64,000 nt of DNA, from assembly GCA_040954595.2 (NCBI GenBank), contig CM082588.2, positions 9,920,001-9,984,000 on the forward strand, written 5' to 3'. A program made the position numbers and the translations under genes. Positions 12,855 to 26,867 of the stretch are shown here, piece after piece (the stretch's first letter is position 1; each line of letters opens with the position of its first letter). This DNA comes from Balanoglossus misakiensis. Taxonomy: Eukaryota > Hemichordata. The notes under the pieces are model-generated. The model did not search any database. It saw only the letters and a list, made by a program, of their open reading frames with translations, and had not been told where the DNA came from.

Positions 12855-13975
12855 CAACAGTCATAATTGTGTTCACATGAGTTTTATTGCTGCCAGGACA
12901 TAACCCAAATATTTTGATAATTTTGGCAATGACCCTTGATCTACTTGGATATGTCTCTTGTTTAAAAGCACAACAGTCATGATTTTGTTCACATGAGTAC
13001 TATTGCTGCCTGGACATAACCCAAATATTTTGATAATTTTGGCAATGACCCTTGATCTACTTGGATATGTCTCTTGTAAAAAAACACAACAGTCATGATT
13101 TTGTTCACATGAGTACTATTGCTGCCAGGACATAACCCAAATATTTTGATAATTTTGGCAATGACCCTTGATCTACTTGGATATGCCTCTTGTTAAAAAG
13201 CACAACAGTCATGATTTTGTTCACATGAGTACTATTGCTGCCTGGACATAACCCAAATTATTTGATAATTTTGGCAATGACCCTTGATCTACTTGGATAT
13301 GTCTCTTGTTAAAAAGCACAAGAGTCATGATTTTTTTCACATGAGTTTTATTGCTGCCAGGACATAACCCAAATATTTTGATAATTTTGGCAATGACCCT
13401 TGATCTACTTTGATATGTCTCTTGTTAAAAAGCACATCAGTCATGATTTTGTTCACATGAGTTTTATTGCTGCCAGGACATAACCCAAATATTTTGATAA
13501 TTTTGGCAATGGCCCATGATCTACTTGGATATGTCTCTTGTTAAAAAGCACAACAGTCATGATTTTGTTCACGTGAGTTTTATTGCTGCCAGGACATAAC
13601 CCATATATTTTGATCATTTTGGCAATGACCCTTGATCTACTTGGATATGTCTCTTGTTAAAAAGCGCAACAGTCATGATTTTGTTCACATGAGTTTTATT
13701 GCTGCCAGGATATAACCCACATATTTGGATAATTTTGGCAATGACCCTTGATCTACTTGGATATGTCTCTTGTTAAAAAGCACAACAGTCATGATTTTGT
13801 TCATATGAATTTTATTGCTGCCAGGACATAACCCAAATATTTTGATAACTTTGGCAATGACTCTTGATCTACTTGGATATGTCTCTTGTTAAAAAGCACA
13901 ACAGTCATGATTTTGTTCACACGAGTTTTATTGCTGCCAGGACATAACCCAAATATTTTGATAATTTTGGCCATG
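12855..13975 (+). repeat. 116-bp A-unit array 2
   Basis: About ten A units between the second and third B blocks. Unit-specific variants (such as a CACAAGAGTCATG unit, then a CACATCAGTCATG unit) appear in the same order as in array 1. The whole B+A segment was therefore duplicated as a block and not only unit by unit. Confidence 0.9.
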
Positions 13976-14759
13976 ATCTACTTTCCCATAACTTGCCATG
14001 CACAGCAGATACGGCTTTCAAATTTAGGGGACTGGAACACCTAATGCAGTATTAATCTTTAACACAATCATTATGTACTTATCCTATTTAAAGTTAACCA
14101 ATTGAGCTTAGATGTTTGGTTCTTGTTGGACACTTATCAGTTTGATGTCAAAATTTGTTGGCACAAATTTGCCTGACCTCTGGCTTACTTACCATTTCTC
14201 AGCATCCATAACAGATACAGCCTTTGCTTTCTGTTGGAACCATGCTACCCACTTTGGTCACTCCAATGCTGCTTATAGTTGGGTCTTCTTCATGGCGGCC
14301 ATATTGGATTTTCTGATAATCTCTAAAAGTGGACATTTTTTTCTAAACTGCAGGGCCAATCAAGTTCTAATTTACTGTCCGTTCCAATTTTTTTCAATAA
14401 TATTGTTAGTAGTCATGTGAATTTGGATTAATTATGGATTTTTGAAAAATCTCATGAAAAATTTCCAAAGTCTTTTTTAATCAAGCTTTCAAGTGAATTG
14501 TGATTGCTTTAACCTTATTCGAGCCAAATTGGATTTTCTGAACACTGATGAAAAACAAAGATTTCCTATTTCTAGCCTACTCATTGATAGCACACAAATT
14601 CCATTTTTGGATACAAGTCGGCATATGACTAGAATACATTACATTTTTGGCAACTTTCACATGTTCTTTGATCCAGTTTTTTTTTCAGAATTTGATTAAA
14701 CAATTTGTTGGCCACTCTCACATGTCCTTTGATCCAGTAATTCTAGAACTTAATTTTAT

Positions 14760-15328
14760 GTGGATATGCCTCTTGTTAAAAAGCACAACAGTCATAATTG
14801 TGTTCACATGAGTTTTATTGCTGCCAGGACATAACCCAAATATTTTGATAATTTTGGCAATGACCCTTGATCTACTTGGATATGTCTCTTGTTAAAAAGC
14901 ACAACAGTCATGATTTTGTTCACATGAGTACTATTGCTGCCTGGACATAACCCAAATATTTTGATAATTTTGGCAATGACCCTTGATCTACTTGGATATG
15001 TCTCTTGTAAAAAAACACAACAGTCATGATTTTTTTCACATGAGTACTATTGCTGCCTGGACATAACCCAAATATTTTGATAATTTTGGCAATGACCCTT
15101 GATCTACTTGGATATGCCTCTTGTTAAAAAGCACAACAGTCATGATTTTGTTCACACGAGTACTATTGCTGCCTGGACATAACCCAAATTATTTGATAAT
15201 TTTGGCAATGACCCTTGATCTACTTGGATATGTCTCTTGTTAAAAAGCACAACAGTCATGATTTTGTTCATATGAATTTTATTGCTGCCAGGACATAACC
15301 CAAATATTTTGATAATTTTGGCCATGAT
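14760..15328 (+). repeat. 116-bp A-unit array 3 (short)
   Basis: About five A units. Corresponding points in the second and third B blocks are 1866 bp apart, and those in the third and fourth are 1351 bp apart. The 515-bp difference is about four to five A units, consistent with unequal exchange inside the array. Confidence 0.9.
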
Positions 15329-16109
15329 CTACTTTCCCATAACTTGCCATGCACAGCAGATACGGCTTTCAAATTTAGAGGACTGGAACACCTAATGCAG
15401 TATTAATCTTTAACACAATCATTATGTACTTATCCTATTTAAAGTTAACCAATTGAGCTTAGATGTTTGGTTCTTGTTGGACACTTATCAGTTTGATGTC
15501 AAAATTTGTTGGCACAAATTTGCGTGACCTCTGGCTTACTTACCATTTCTCAGCATCCATAACAGATACAGCCTTTGCTTTCTGTTGGAACCATGCTACC
15601 CACTTTGGTCACTCCAATGCTGCTTATAGTTGGGTCTTCTTCATGGCGGCCATATTGGATTTTCTGATAATCTCTAAAAGTGGACATTTTTTTCTAAACT
15701 GCAGGGCCAATCAAGTTCTAATTTACTGTCCGTTCCAATTTTTTTCAATAATATTGTTAGTAGTCATGTGAATTTGGATTAATTATGGATTTTTGAAAAA
15801 TCTCATGAAAAATTTCCAAAGTCTTTTTTAATCAAGCTTTCAAGTGAATTGTGATTGCTTTAACCTTATTCGAGCCAAATTGGATTTTCTGAACACTGAT
15901 GAAAAACAAAGATTTCCTATTTCTAGCCTACTCATTGATAGCACACAAATTCCATTTTTGGATACAAGTCGGCATATGACTAGAATACATTACATTTTTG
16001 GCAACTTTCACATGTTCTTTGATCCAGTTTTTTTTTCAGAATTTGATTAAACAATTTGTTGGCCACTCTCACATGTCCTTTGATCCAGTAATTCTAGAAC
16101 TTAATTTTA

Positions 16110-19100
16110 TGTGGATATGTCTCTTGTTAAAAAGCACAACAGTCATGATTTTGTTCACATGAGTACTATTGCTGCCTGGACATAACCCAAATATTTTGAT
16201 AATTTTGGCAATGACCCTTGATCTACTTGGATATGCCTCTTGTTAAAAAGCACAACAGTCATGATTTTGTTCACATGAGTACTATTGCTGCCTGGACATA
16301 ACCCAAATATTTTGATAATTTTGGCAATGACCCTTGATCTACTTGGATATGTCTCTTGTTAAAAAGCACAACAGTCATGATTTTGTTCACATGTGTACTA
16401 TTGCTGCCTGGACATAACCCAAATATTTTGATAATTTTGGCAATGACCCTTGATCTACTTGGATATGTCTCTTGTTAAAAGGCACAACAGTCATGATTTT
16501 GTTCACATGAGTTTTATTGCTGCCAGGACATAACCCAAATATTTTGATAATCTTAGTAATGACCCTTGATCTACTTGGATATGTCTCTTGTTAAAAAGCA
16601 CAACAGTCATGATTTTGTTCACATGAGTACTATTGCTGCCTGGACATAACCCAAATATTTTGATAATTTTGGCAATGACCCTTGATCTACTTGGATATGT
16701 CTCTTGTTTAAAAGCACAACAGTCATGATTTTGTTCACATGAGTACTATTGCTGCCTGGACATAACCCAAATATTTTGATAATTTTGGCAATGACCCTTG
16801 ATCTACTTGGACATGCCTCTTGTTAAAAAGCACAACAGTCATGATTTTGTTCACATGAGTACTATTGCTGCCTGGACATAACCCAAATATTTTGATAATT
16901 TTGGCAATGACCCTTGATCTACTTGGATATGTCTCTTGTTAAAAAGCACAACAGTCATGATTTTGTTCACATGAGTTTTATTGCTGCCAGGACATAACCC
17001 AAATATTTTGATAATCTTGGCAATGACCCTTGATCTACTTGGATATGTCTCTTGTTAAAAAGCACAACAGTCATGATTTTGTTCACATGAGTACTATTGC
17101 TGCCTGGACATAACCCAAATATTTTGATAATTTTGACAATGACCCTTGATCTACTTGGACATGCCTCTTGTTAAAAAGCACAACAGTCATGATTTTGTTC
17201 ACATGAGTACTATTGCTGCCTGGACATAACCCAAATATTTTGATAATTTTGACAATGACCCTTGATCTACTTGGACATGCCTCTTGTTAAAAAGCACAAC
17301 AGTCATGATTTTGTTCACATGAGTACTATTGCTGCCTGGACATAACCCAAATATTTTGATAATTTTGGCAATGACCCTTGATCTACTTGGATATGTCTCT
17401 TGTTAAAAAGCACAACAGTCATGATTTTGTTCACATGAGTTTTATTGCTGCCAGGACATAACCCAAATATTTTGATAATCTTGGCAATGACCCTTGATCT
17501 ACTTGGATATGTCTCTTGTTAAAAAGCACAACAGTCATGATTTTGTTCACATGAGTACTATTGCTGCCTGGACATAACCCAAATATTTTGATAATTTTGG
17601 CAATGACCCTTGATCTACTTGGATATGCCTCTTGTTAAAAAGCACAACAGTCATGATTTTGTTCACATGAGTACTATTGCTGCCTGGACATAACCCAAAT
17701 ATTTTGATAATTTTGGCAATGACCCTTGATCTACTTGGATATGTCTCTTGTTAAAAAGCACAACAGTCATGATTTTGTTCACATGAGTACTATTGCTGCC
17801 TGGACATAACCCAAATATTTTGATAATTTTGGCAATGACCCTTGATCTACTTGGATATGTCTCTTGTTAAAAAAGCACAACAGTCATGATTTTGTTCACA
17901 TGAGTTTTATTGCTGCCAGGACATAACCCAAATATTTGGATAATTTTGGCAATGACCCTTGATCTACTTGGATATGTCTCTTGTTAAAAGGCACAACAGT
18001 CATGATTTTGTTCACATGAGTTTTATTGCTGCCAGGACATAACCCAAATATTTTGATAATCTTGGTAATGACCCTTGATCTACTTGGATATGTCTCTTGT
18101 TAAAAAGCACAACAGTCATGATTTTGTTCACATGAGTACTATTGCTGCCTGGACATAACCCAAATATTTTGATAATTTTGGCAATGACCCTTGATCTACT
18201 TGGATATGTCTCTTGTTAAAAAGCACAACAGTCATGATTTGGTTCACATGAGTACTATTGCTGCCTGGACATAACCCAAATATTTTGATAATTTTGGCAA
18301 TGACCCTTGATCTACTTGGATATGCCTCTTGTTAAAAAGCACAACAGTCATGATTTTGTTCACATGAGTACTATTGCTGCCTGGACATAACCCAAATATT
18401 TTGATAATTTTGGCAATGACCCTTGATCTACTTGGATATGTCTCTTGTTAAAAAGCACAACAGTCATGATTTTGTTCACATGAGTACTATTGCTGCCTGA
18501 ACATAACCCAAATATTTTGATAATTTTGGCAATGACCCTTGATCTACTTGGATATGTCTCTTGTTAAAAAGCACAACAGTCATGATTTTGTTCACATGAG
18601 TTTTATTGCTGCCAGGACATAACCCAAATATTTTGATAATTTTGGCAATGACCCTTGATCTACTTGGATATGTCTCTTGTTAAAAAGCACAACAGTCATG
18701 ATTTTGTTCACATGAGTTTTATTGCTGCCAGGACATAACCCATATATTTTGATCATTTTGGCAATGACCCTTGATCTACTTGGATATGTCTCTTGTTAAA
18801 AAGCACAACAGTCATGATTTTGTTCACATGAGTTTTATTGCTGCCAGGACATAACCCAAATATTTGGATAATTTTGGCAATGACCCTTGATCTACTTGGA
18901 TATGTCTCTTGTTAAAAAGCACAACAGTCATGATTTTGTTCATATGAATTTTATTGCTGCCAGGACATAACCCAAATATTTTGATTATTTCGGCCATGAC
19001 CCTTGATCTACTTGGATATGTCTCTTGTTAAAAAGCACAACAGTCATGATTTTGTTCACATGAGTTTTATTCTGGCCAGGACATAACCCAAATATTTTGA

Positions 19101-19230
19101 TAATTTTGGCCATGACCCTTGATCTACTTGGATATGTCTCTTGTTAAAAAGCACAACAGTCATGATTTTGTACACATGAGTACTATTGCTGCCTGGACAT
19201 AACCCAAATATTTTGATAATTTTGGCCATG
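16110..19230 (+). repeat. 116-bp A-unit array 4 (longest)
   Basis: About 27 A units, the longest array in the window. Several subtypes recur in blocks, for example units ending CTTGGACATGCCTC near 16809, 17157 and 17273, and units with GATAATCTTGG near 17010 and 17470. This indicates multi-unit amplification steps within the array. Confidence 0.9.
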
Positions 19231-20929
19231 ATCTTCTTTCCCATAACTTGCCATGCACAGCAGATACGGCTTTCAAATTTAGAGGACTGGAACACCTAAT
19301 GAAGTATTAATTTTTAACACAATCATTATGTACTTATCCTATTTAAAGTTAACCAATTGAGCTTAGAAGTTTGGTTCTTGCTGGACACTTATCAGTTTGA
19401 TGTCAAAATTTGTTGGCACAAATTTGCCTGACCTCTGGCTTACTTACCATTTCTCAGCATCCATAACAGATACAGCCTTTGCTTTCTGTTGGAACCATGC
19501 TAACCACTTTGGTCACTCCAATGCTGCTTATAGTTGGGTCTTCTTCATGGCGGCCATATTGGATTTTCTGATAATCTCTAAAAGTGGACATTTTTTTTCT
19601 AAACTGCAGGGCCAATCAAGTTCTAATTTACTGGCCGTTCCATTTTTTTTTTCAATTATATTAATAGTGGTCATGTGAATTTGGATTCATTATGGATTTT
19701 TTTCAAAAACTCATGAAAAATTTCCAAAATCTTTTTTAATCAAGCTTTCAAGTGAATTGTGATTGGTTAAACCTTATTGAAGTCAAATTGGATTGTCTGA
19801 ACTCCGATTAAAAACTAAAATTTCCTATTTCAAGGCTACTGAATGATAGCACACCAATCCTTTTTATGGATACGAGTCACCTTAAGTCCAGAATATGTTA
19901 AACAATTTTTATCAACTTTCACATGTCCTTTCATCCATTTTTTCAACACTTAATTATACTATTTTTTTGCAACTTTCATTCGTCTTTTGATCCAGATCTT
20001 TCAGAACTTAATTCTACGTTGATATGCCTCTTGTTAAAAAGCACAACAGTCGTGATTTTGTTCACATGAGTACTACTGCTGCCAGGACATAACCCAAATA
20101 TTTTGATAATTTTGGCAGTAACTTTTGATCTACATTCCCATAACTTGGCATGTACAGCAGATACAGCTTTTAAATTTAGAGGCTTGGAACACCTAATGAA
20201 GTACATGTATTAACTTTAACACAATAATTATGTATATAAGCTATTTAAAGTTAACTAATAAAGCGTAGAAGTCTGCTTTTTGTTGGACACTGATCAGTTT
20301 GGTATCAAATTTTGTTGGCACATTTTGCATCACCTCTGGCATACTTTACCATTTCTAGGCATCCACAACAGATACAGCCTTTGCTTTCTGTTGGAACCAT
20401 GCTAACCGCTTTGGCCACTCCAATGTTGCTTGTAGCTCTAATTGTCTTCTTCATGGTGGCCATATTGGATTTTCTAATAACCTTTAAAAGTTGACATTTT
20501 CATAAACTACAGGGCAAATCAAATTCTAGTTTACTGTAGGGTTGAAAGTTTCACAAAAATATCATTAGTGGTCATGTGACTTTGGGTGCCTAATTGGATT
20601 GTTTAAAAATCTCATTAAAAAATTACAGAACATCTTTTTCTAATCAAGTTTTCAAGTGAATTGTGATTGGTGTCACCTTATTGGAGCCAAATTGGATTTT
20701 TCTGAACACTGATTAAAAACTAAGATTTCCTATTTCTAGCCTACTCATTGAAAGCACACAAATTAATTTTTTGGATACGAGTCGCCATATGACTAGAATA
20801 CGTTACATTTTTTGGCAACTTTCACATGTCCTTTGATCCAGTTTTTTCAAAACTTGATTAAACAATTTGTTGGCAACTCTCGCATGTCCTTTGACCCAGT
20901 AATTCCATAACTTAATTGTATGTGGATAT

Positions 20930-21375
20930 GGCTCTTGATAAAAAGCTCAACAGTCATGATTTTGTTCATAGAGTACTACTGCTGCCAGGACATAACCCAA
21001 ATATTTTGATAATTTTGGCAATGACCATTGATCTACTTGGATATGTCTCTTGTTAAAAAGCACAACAGTCATGATTTTGTTCATAGAGTACTACTGCTGC
21101 CAGGACATAACCCAAATATTTTGATAATTTTGGCAATGACCATTGATCTACTTGGATATGTCTCTTGTTAAAAAGCACAACAGTCATGATTTTGTTCACA
21201 TGAGTTTTATTGCTGCCAGGACATAACCCAAATATTTTGATAATTTTGGCCATGACCCTTGATCTACTTGGATATGTCTCTTGTTAAAAAGCACAACAGT
21301 CATGATTTTGTACACATGAGTACTATTGCTGCCTGGACAAAACCCAAATATTTTGATAATTTTGGCCATGATCTA
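20930..21375 (+). repeat. 116-bp A-unit array 5 (diverged)
   Basis: About four A units between diverged B blocks. Two neighbouring units share a CATAGAGTACTACTGC variant that is missing from the long arrays. Single A units also sit at about 20020-20110, 22050-22160, 24915-25020 and 25970-26060. Confidence 0.85.
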
Positions 21376-22254
21376 CTTAAATCCTATTTAAAGTTAACCA
21401 ATTGAGCTTAGAAGTTTGGTTCTTGTTGGACACTTATCAGTTTGATATCAAAATTTGTTGGCACAAATTTCCGTGACCTCTGGCTTACCTACCATTCTAA
21501 GAATCCACAACAGATACAGAGTTTGCTTTCTGTTGGAACCATGCTAACTGCTTTGGCCCCTGTGATGCTGCATGTTCTTTTAATTGTCTTCTTCATGGTG
21601 GCCATATTGGATTTTCTGATAACCTTTAAAAGTTGACATTTTTTTTTCAAAAATTACAAGGCCAATCAAGTTCTAATTTACTGTACGTTCCAATTTTTTT
21701 AAATAATATTGTTAGTGTTCATGTGAATTTGGATTTATTATGGATTTTTGAAAAATCCCATGAAAAATTTCCAAAATCTTTTTTTAATCACGCTTTCGCG
21801 TAAATTGTGATTGGTTAAACCTTATTGAAGCCTAATTGGATTTTCTGAACTCCGATTAAAAACTAAAATTTCCTATTTGTAGGCTACTGAATGATAGCAC
21901 ACCAAGCCTTTTTATGGATAGAGTCAACATAAGACCAGAAATTTGTCAACTTTCACATGTCCATTGATCCTTTTTTTAACACTTAATTATACAATTTTTT
22001 GCAACTTTCATTTTCCCTTTGATCAAGATCTTTCAGAACTTAATTGTACATTGATATGTCTCTTGTTAAAAAGCACAACAGTCATGATTTTGTTCACATG
22101 AGTACTACTCTGGCAGGACATAACCCAAATATTTGGATAATTTTGGCAATGACCCTTGATCTACATTTCCAAAACTTGGCATGCACAGCAGATACAGCTT
22201 TTATTAGCTCTGCTGTCACTTGTGTCAGCCGAGCTGTAGCAGTAGGTTGATAAA

Positions 22255-22312
22255 TGTCCGTCCGTCGTCTGTCGTCCGTCATCCGTCATCCGTCGTCCGT
22301 CGTCCGTCAACT
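22255..22312 (+). repeat. CCGTCGT microsatellite-like tract, first copy
   Basis: Imperfect repeats of CCGTCGT, TCTGTCGT and CCGTCAT follow the element's start module. A second, longer tract is at 22603-22670 after the second start module. The tract belongs to the element architecture and is not host sequence. Confidence 0.85.
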
Positions 22313-22379
22313 TTTGGTATTTCAATCTTCTTCTATAAAACTACTTGGCATATTTAGCTGAAATTTGGTTGGAATGTGT

Positions 22380-23520
22380 GTTATGGTGCCCTTACCTGAT
22401 TTTGTTAATTTGGATTTGATCGGGTCATGAATATGCAAATTAGATCTAAAAATAAAATTTTTGGTAAAAAAATCTTCTTCTCCCTAACTACATGTACGAT
22501 GGAGCTGAAATTTGGTAGGAATGTGTGTTATGGTGTCCCTACCTGATTTTTAGCTCTGCTGTCACTTGTGTCAGCCGAGCTGTAGCAGTAGGTTGATAAG
22601 TGTCCGTCCGTCGTCCGTCGTCTGTCGTCCGTCGTCTGTCGTCCGTCGTCCGTCGTCCGTCGTCCGTCAACTTTTTGTATTTCAATCTTCTTCTTTAAAA
22701 CAACTGGGCATATTTAGCTGAAATTTGGTTGGAATGTGTGTTATGGTGCCTTTAACTGATTTTGTTAATTTGGATTTGATGGGGTCATGAATATGCAAAT
22801 TAGATCTAAAAATAGAATTTTGGTAAAAAATCTTCTTCTCCATAACTACATGTACAATGGAGCTGAAATTTGGTAGGAATGTGTGTTATGGTGCCCCTAC
22901 CTGATTTTGTAAATTTGGATTTGATGGGGTCATAAATATGCAAATTAGATCTAAAAATATAATTTTTGGTCAAAAATGTTCTTCTCCCTAACTACACGTA
23001 CGATGGAGCTGAAATATGGTAGGAATGTGTGTTATGATGCCCCTACCTGATTTTATAAATTTGGATATGATCGGGTCATGAATATGTAAATTAGATCTAA
23101 AAATATAATTTTTGGTAAAAAATCTTCTTCTCCCTAACTATTTGTACGATGGACATGAAATTTAGTAGGAATGTGTGTTATAGTGTCCCTACCTAATTTT
23201 GTTAATTTGGATTTGATTGGGTCATAAATATGCAAATTAGATCTAAAAATAGAATTTTTGGTCAAAAATCTTCTTCTCCCTAACTACATGTACGATGGCG
23301 CTGAAATTTAGTAGGAATGTGTGTTATGGTGCCCCTACCTGATTTTGCTAATTTGGATATGATGGGGTCATAAATATGCAAATTAGATCTAAAAATAGAA
23401 TTTTTGGTAAAAAAATCTTCTCCCTAAATACATGTACGATGGAGTTGAAATTTGGTAGAATGTGTGTTATGGTGCCCCTACCTGATTTTGTTTTATTGGA
23501 GTTTTGATCGGGTCATGAAT
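22380..23520 (+). repeat. Internal tandem repeat of about 146 bp inside the inserted element
   Basis: The phrase AAATTAGATCTAAAAATA recurs near 22437, 22796, 22943, 23088, 23235 and 23382, mostly about 146 bp apart. Other constant phrases are TTCTTCTCCCTAACTACATG and GGAATGTGTGTTATGGTG. Copies are diverged by about 5-10%. There is no long ORF in any frame. Confidence 0.85.
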
Positions 23521-26500
23521 ATGCAAATTAGAACATTGGTACTTCCTTTTGATGTTGTTCTTTAGGAATAAATTCTTTCTTTCTTTAGCACAATGAATCA
23601 AGCTGAATGTGGATATTAAATACTTGTGATGTCTATGTTTGGTTTTGTTTAATAGAATACAATTGTTATGATTAAAACCTAGGGTATTCATATCATTGCC
23701 CAGCTATAGGTTTCACTGTTAAAGTCAGCAGAGCTCTTTTGACCGATAGGTCACTTGTGTTAATTTGGATTTGATCGGGTCATGAATATGCAAATTAGAT
23801 CTAAAAATAAAATTTTTGGTAAAAAATCTTCTTCTCCCTAACTACATGTACGATGGAGCTGAAAATTGGTAGGAATGTGTGGTATGGTGCCCCTACCTGA
23901 TTTTGTTAATTGGAATTTTGATGGGGTCATGAATATGCAAATTAGAACCTTGGTACTTCCTTTTGATGTTGTTCTTTAGAATTCAATTCTTTCTTTCTTT
24001 AGTGCAATGAATCAAGCTGAATTTGGATAAATACTTGTGATGTCTATGTTTGGTTTTGTTGAATAGAATACAATTGTTATGAATTAAAACCTAGGGTATT
24101 CATATCATCGCCCAGGTTACACTGTTAAGGTCAGCAGAGCTCATTTGACCAATAGGTCACTTGTAAATTTAGAGGACTGGAACACCTAATGAAGTGCATG
24201 TGTTAACTTTAACACACTAATTATGTATATGAGCTATTTAAAGTTAACCAATAAAGCGTAGAAGTCTGCTTTTTGTTGGACACTGATCAGTTTGGTATCA
24301 AATTTTGTTGGCACATTTTGCCTCACCTCTGGCGTACTTTACCATTTCTGGGCATCCACAACAGACACAGCCTCTGCTTTCTGTTGGAACCATGCTTAAC
24401 ACCTTGGTCCCTCCAATGCTACTTTTAGTTGTAATTGTCTTCTTCATGGCGGCCATATTGGATTTTCTAATAAGCTTTAAAGGTTGACATTTTCATAAAC
24501 TACAGGGCCAATCAAGTTCTAATTTACTGTGCGGTTGAAAGTTTGATAAAATATCATTCGTGGTCATGTGACTTTTGGTGCCTTATTGGATTTTTTAAAA
24601 ATCTCATTCAAAAATTACGAAAATCTTTTTCTAATCAAGTTTTCAAGTGAATTGTGATTGGTTTAACCTTATCAGAGCCAAATTGGATTTTCTGAACTCC
24701 GATTAAAAGCTAAAATTCCTTTTTTTATCCTACTCATTGAAAGCACACAAATTCTTTCTGTGGATACGAGTCACCATATGACTAGAATATGTTACATTTT
24801 TTGACAACTTTCATATGTTCTTTGATCCAGTTTTTTTTCAGTATTTGATTAAACAATTTGTTGGTGACTCTCGCATGTCCTTTGATCCAGTTATTCCATA
24901 ACTTAATTTTATGTGGATATGGCTCTTGATAAAAAGCTCAACAGTCATGATTTTGTTCAAAGAGTACTACTGCTGCCAGGACATAACCCAAATATTTTGA
25001 TAATTTTGGCAATGACCTTTGATGTACTTTCCCATAACCTGGCCTGCACAGCAGATACAGCCTTCAGATTTTTAGGCCTTAAACACCTAATAAAGTATTA
25101 AACTTTAACAAAAAAGTTGTGTACATAAGCTTTTTCTAGTTAACCAATAGAGAATAAAAGTCTGTTTTTTTGTTGAACACTGATCAGTTTGATGTCAAAA
25201 TTTGTTGGCACAAATTTCCGTGACCTCTGGCTTACCTACCATTTGTAAGCATCCACAACAGATACAGAGTTTGCTTTCTGTTGGAACCATGCTAACTGCT
25301 TTGGTCCCTGTAATGCTGCATGTTCCTTTAATTGTCTTCTTCATGGTGGCCATATTGGATTTTCTGATAACCTTTAAAAAATGACAGTTCTTTTCAAAAA
25401 ACTACAGGGACAATCAAGTTCGAATATACTGTGCAGTTCAAAGTTTGACAGTAATATTGCTAGTAGTCATGTGACTTAGAATTCCTTATTAGATTTTTGA
25501 AAAATATCATTAAAACACTTTTTCTAATCAAGTTTTCAAGTGAATTGTGATTGGTTAAACCTTATTGGAGCCAAATTGGATTTTCTGAACAACGATTTAA
25601 AACTAAGATTTCCTATTTATGGCCTACTCATTGATAGCACAAACATTATTTATATGTATATGAGTCACTATATGACCAGAATATGTTACCATTTTTGGCA
25701 TATTGCATATGTCCTTTAATCCAGTTTTTTCAACACTTAATAATACAAATTTTAGGCAACTTTCATTTGTCTTTTGATCCAGATCTTTCAGAACTTAATT
25801 AAAGTTTATTGAAGCCAAATTGGATTTTATGAATTCCGATTAAAAACTTTGATTGCACACCAATTCTTTTTATAGATACGAGTCACCATATGACCAGAAT
25901 ACGTTGCATTTTTTGGCAACTTTCGCATGTACTTTGATCCATTTTTTTTCAGAACTTAATTATTCGTGGATATGCCTCTTGTTGAAAAGCAAAACAGTGA
26001 TGATTTATTTTTCACACGAATAGTACTGCTGCCAGGACATAACCCAAATTTTTTGATAATATTGGCATTGAACTTTGTCCTAAGTTTGGCACCTGTATTC
26101 TTTTCTGAATATCTTATGGCGACTAGACTAATAGCACTAGAGGTTTGGTTTTTGATGTATATGGACAAGTATGGGACTTAGCTTTTTTTGTTACATTTGG
26201 AATCCACTGGACCAATGTTGAGCTTATTAAATATGTGAATATCTAATGCTGAGCTTACCCATATTGTTACAGGTTGAATTTTTTATGAACATGCTCTACT
26301 ATTGGACTTAATTTTTTTGCTGAATTTCTTGACCAATGATAACCTTATAAATATGTGCTTACGTAATTGTAGACTAGATAATGAAGCTTTGAGTCTGGGT
26401 TTTCTTGAACATTCACCAGTATGCGATCACATTTTTTTCTGACATTTTTGTTAGCTTTGGTTACCTTTAACCTATTTTCCCTGCCTTGGCATGCACAGCA

Positions 26501-26867
26501 GATAACGCCTTCAAATTTTGAGGGCTGGAACACCTAATTACCAGGTTAACCAATAGAGCCAGAAGTCTTGTTTTTCATTTTACACTGATCATTTTGGAAG
26601 AAAAATTTGTTGACAATTTTGGGTGAGCTCTTGGTGACCTTTGATCTGCTTTCCTATATACATAGCAGATACAGCATTGGCACTCTCTGGTATCCATAGG
26701 AACTGCTTTGACCCAGCCAATGTTGGTTGCACTTTAATTTTTTTTCATTAATTGACCATATGTACCCCTTGACCCGCAGTATGTTGGGTTGGGCTGGCTT
26801 GCCAAATTAATCCTATTATTATCATTGATTTCATGCATTTAATTCTTTCATTCTTTTTTTTTTGTAG

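Larger units (their letters stand above)
22204..24163. mobile_element. 1.96-kb repeat element inserted in satellite S1, flanked by TA
   Basis: An S1 block is interrupted here. The left flank reads CAGCTTTTA (to 22203) and the right flank TAAATTTAGAGG (from 24164). The intact S1 copy at 20165-20185 reads CAGCTTTTAAATTTAGAGG, so removing the insert and one TA restores the site exactly. Both ends carry AGCTCTGCTG in opposite orientation (22206-22215; CAGCAGAGCT at 24132-24141). Inside are start-like modules at 22206 and 22555 and end-like modules (AGCAGAGCTCNTTTGACC) at 23727 and 24133, so it is a head-to-tail composite of partial copies. No transposase is encoded. Confidence 0.8.
9590..26760 (+). 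repeat. Satellite domain S1: higher-order array of B blocks and 116-bp A units
   Basis: Two building blocks alternate. Block B (about 0.7 kb) carries landmarks GCACAGCAGATACGGC, CTAATGAAGTA, ATCAGTTTGATATCAAAATT, CATGGCGGCCATATTGG and CACATGTTCTTTGATCC. It recurs with starts near 9700, 12110, 13970, 15325, 19230, 20105, 21375, 24165 and 25040, then decays to about 26760. Block A is a unit of about 116 bp (GGATATGTCTCTTGTTAAAA, then GACATAACCCAAATATTTTG) in arrays of very different length. Blocks at 12.1, 13.97 and 15.3 kb are almost identical; those after 20 kb are diverged. The identical short ORFs in each block reflect copy identity, not selection. Confidence 0.92.

Noticed and set aside
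10500-19230. CRISPR-like regular repeats
   Set aside because: The repeats are contiguous 116-bp satellite units without unique spacers, and the sequence is eukaryotic.
9881-19678. Repeated ORFs starting MFGSCWTLISLMSKF and MNCDCFNLIRAKLDF
   Set aside because: They sit at the same place in each S1 block. Blocks from 12 to 16 kb are nearly identical at all sites, coding or not, and in diverged blocks the frames break. There is no evidence of selection on protein.
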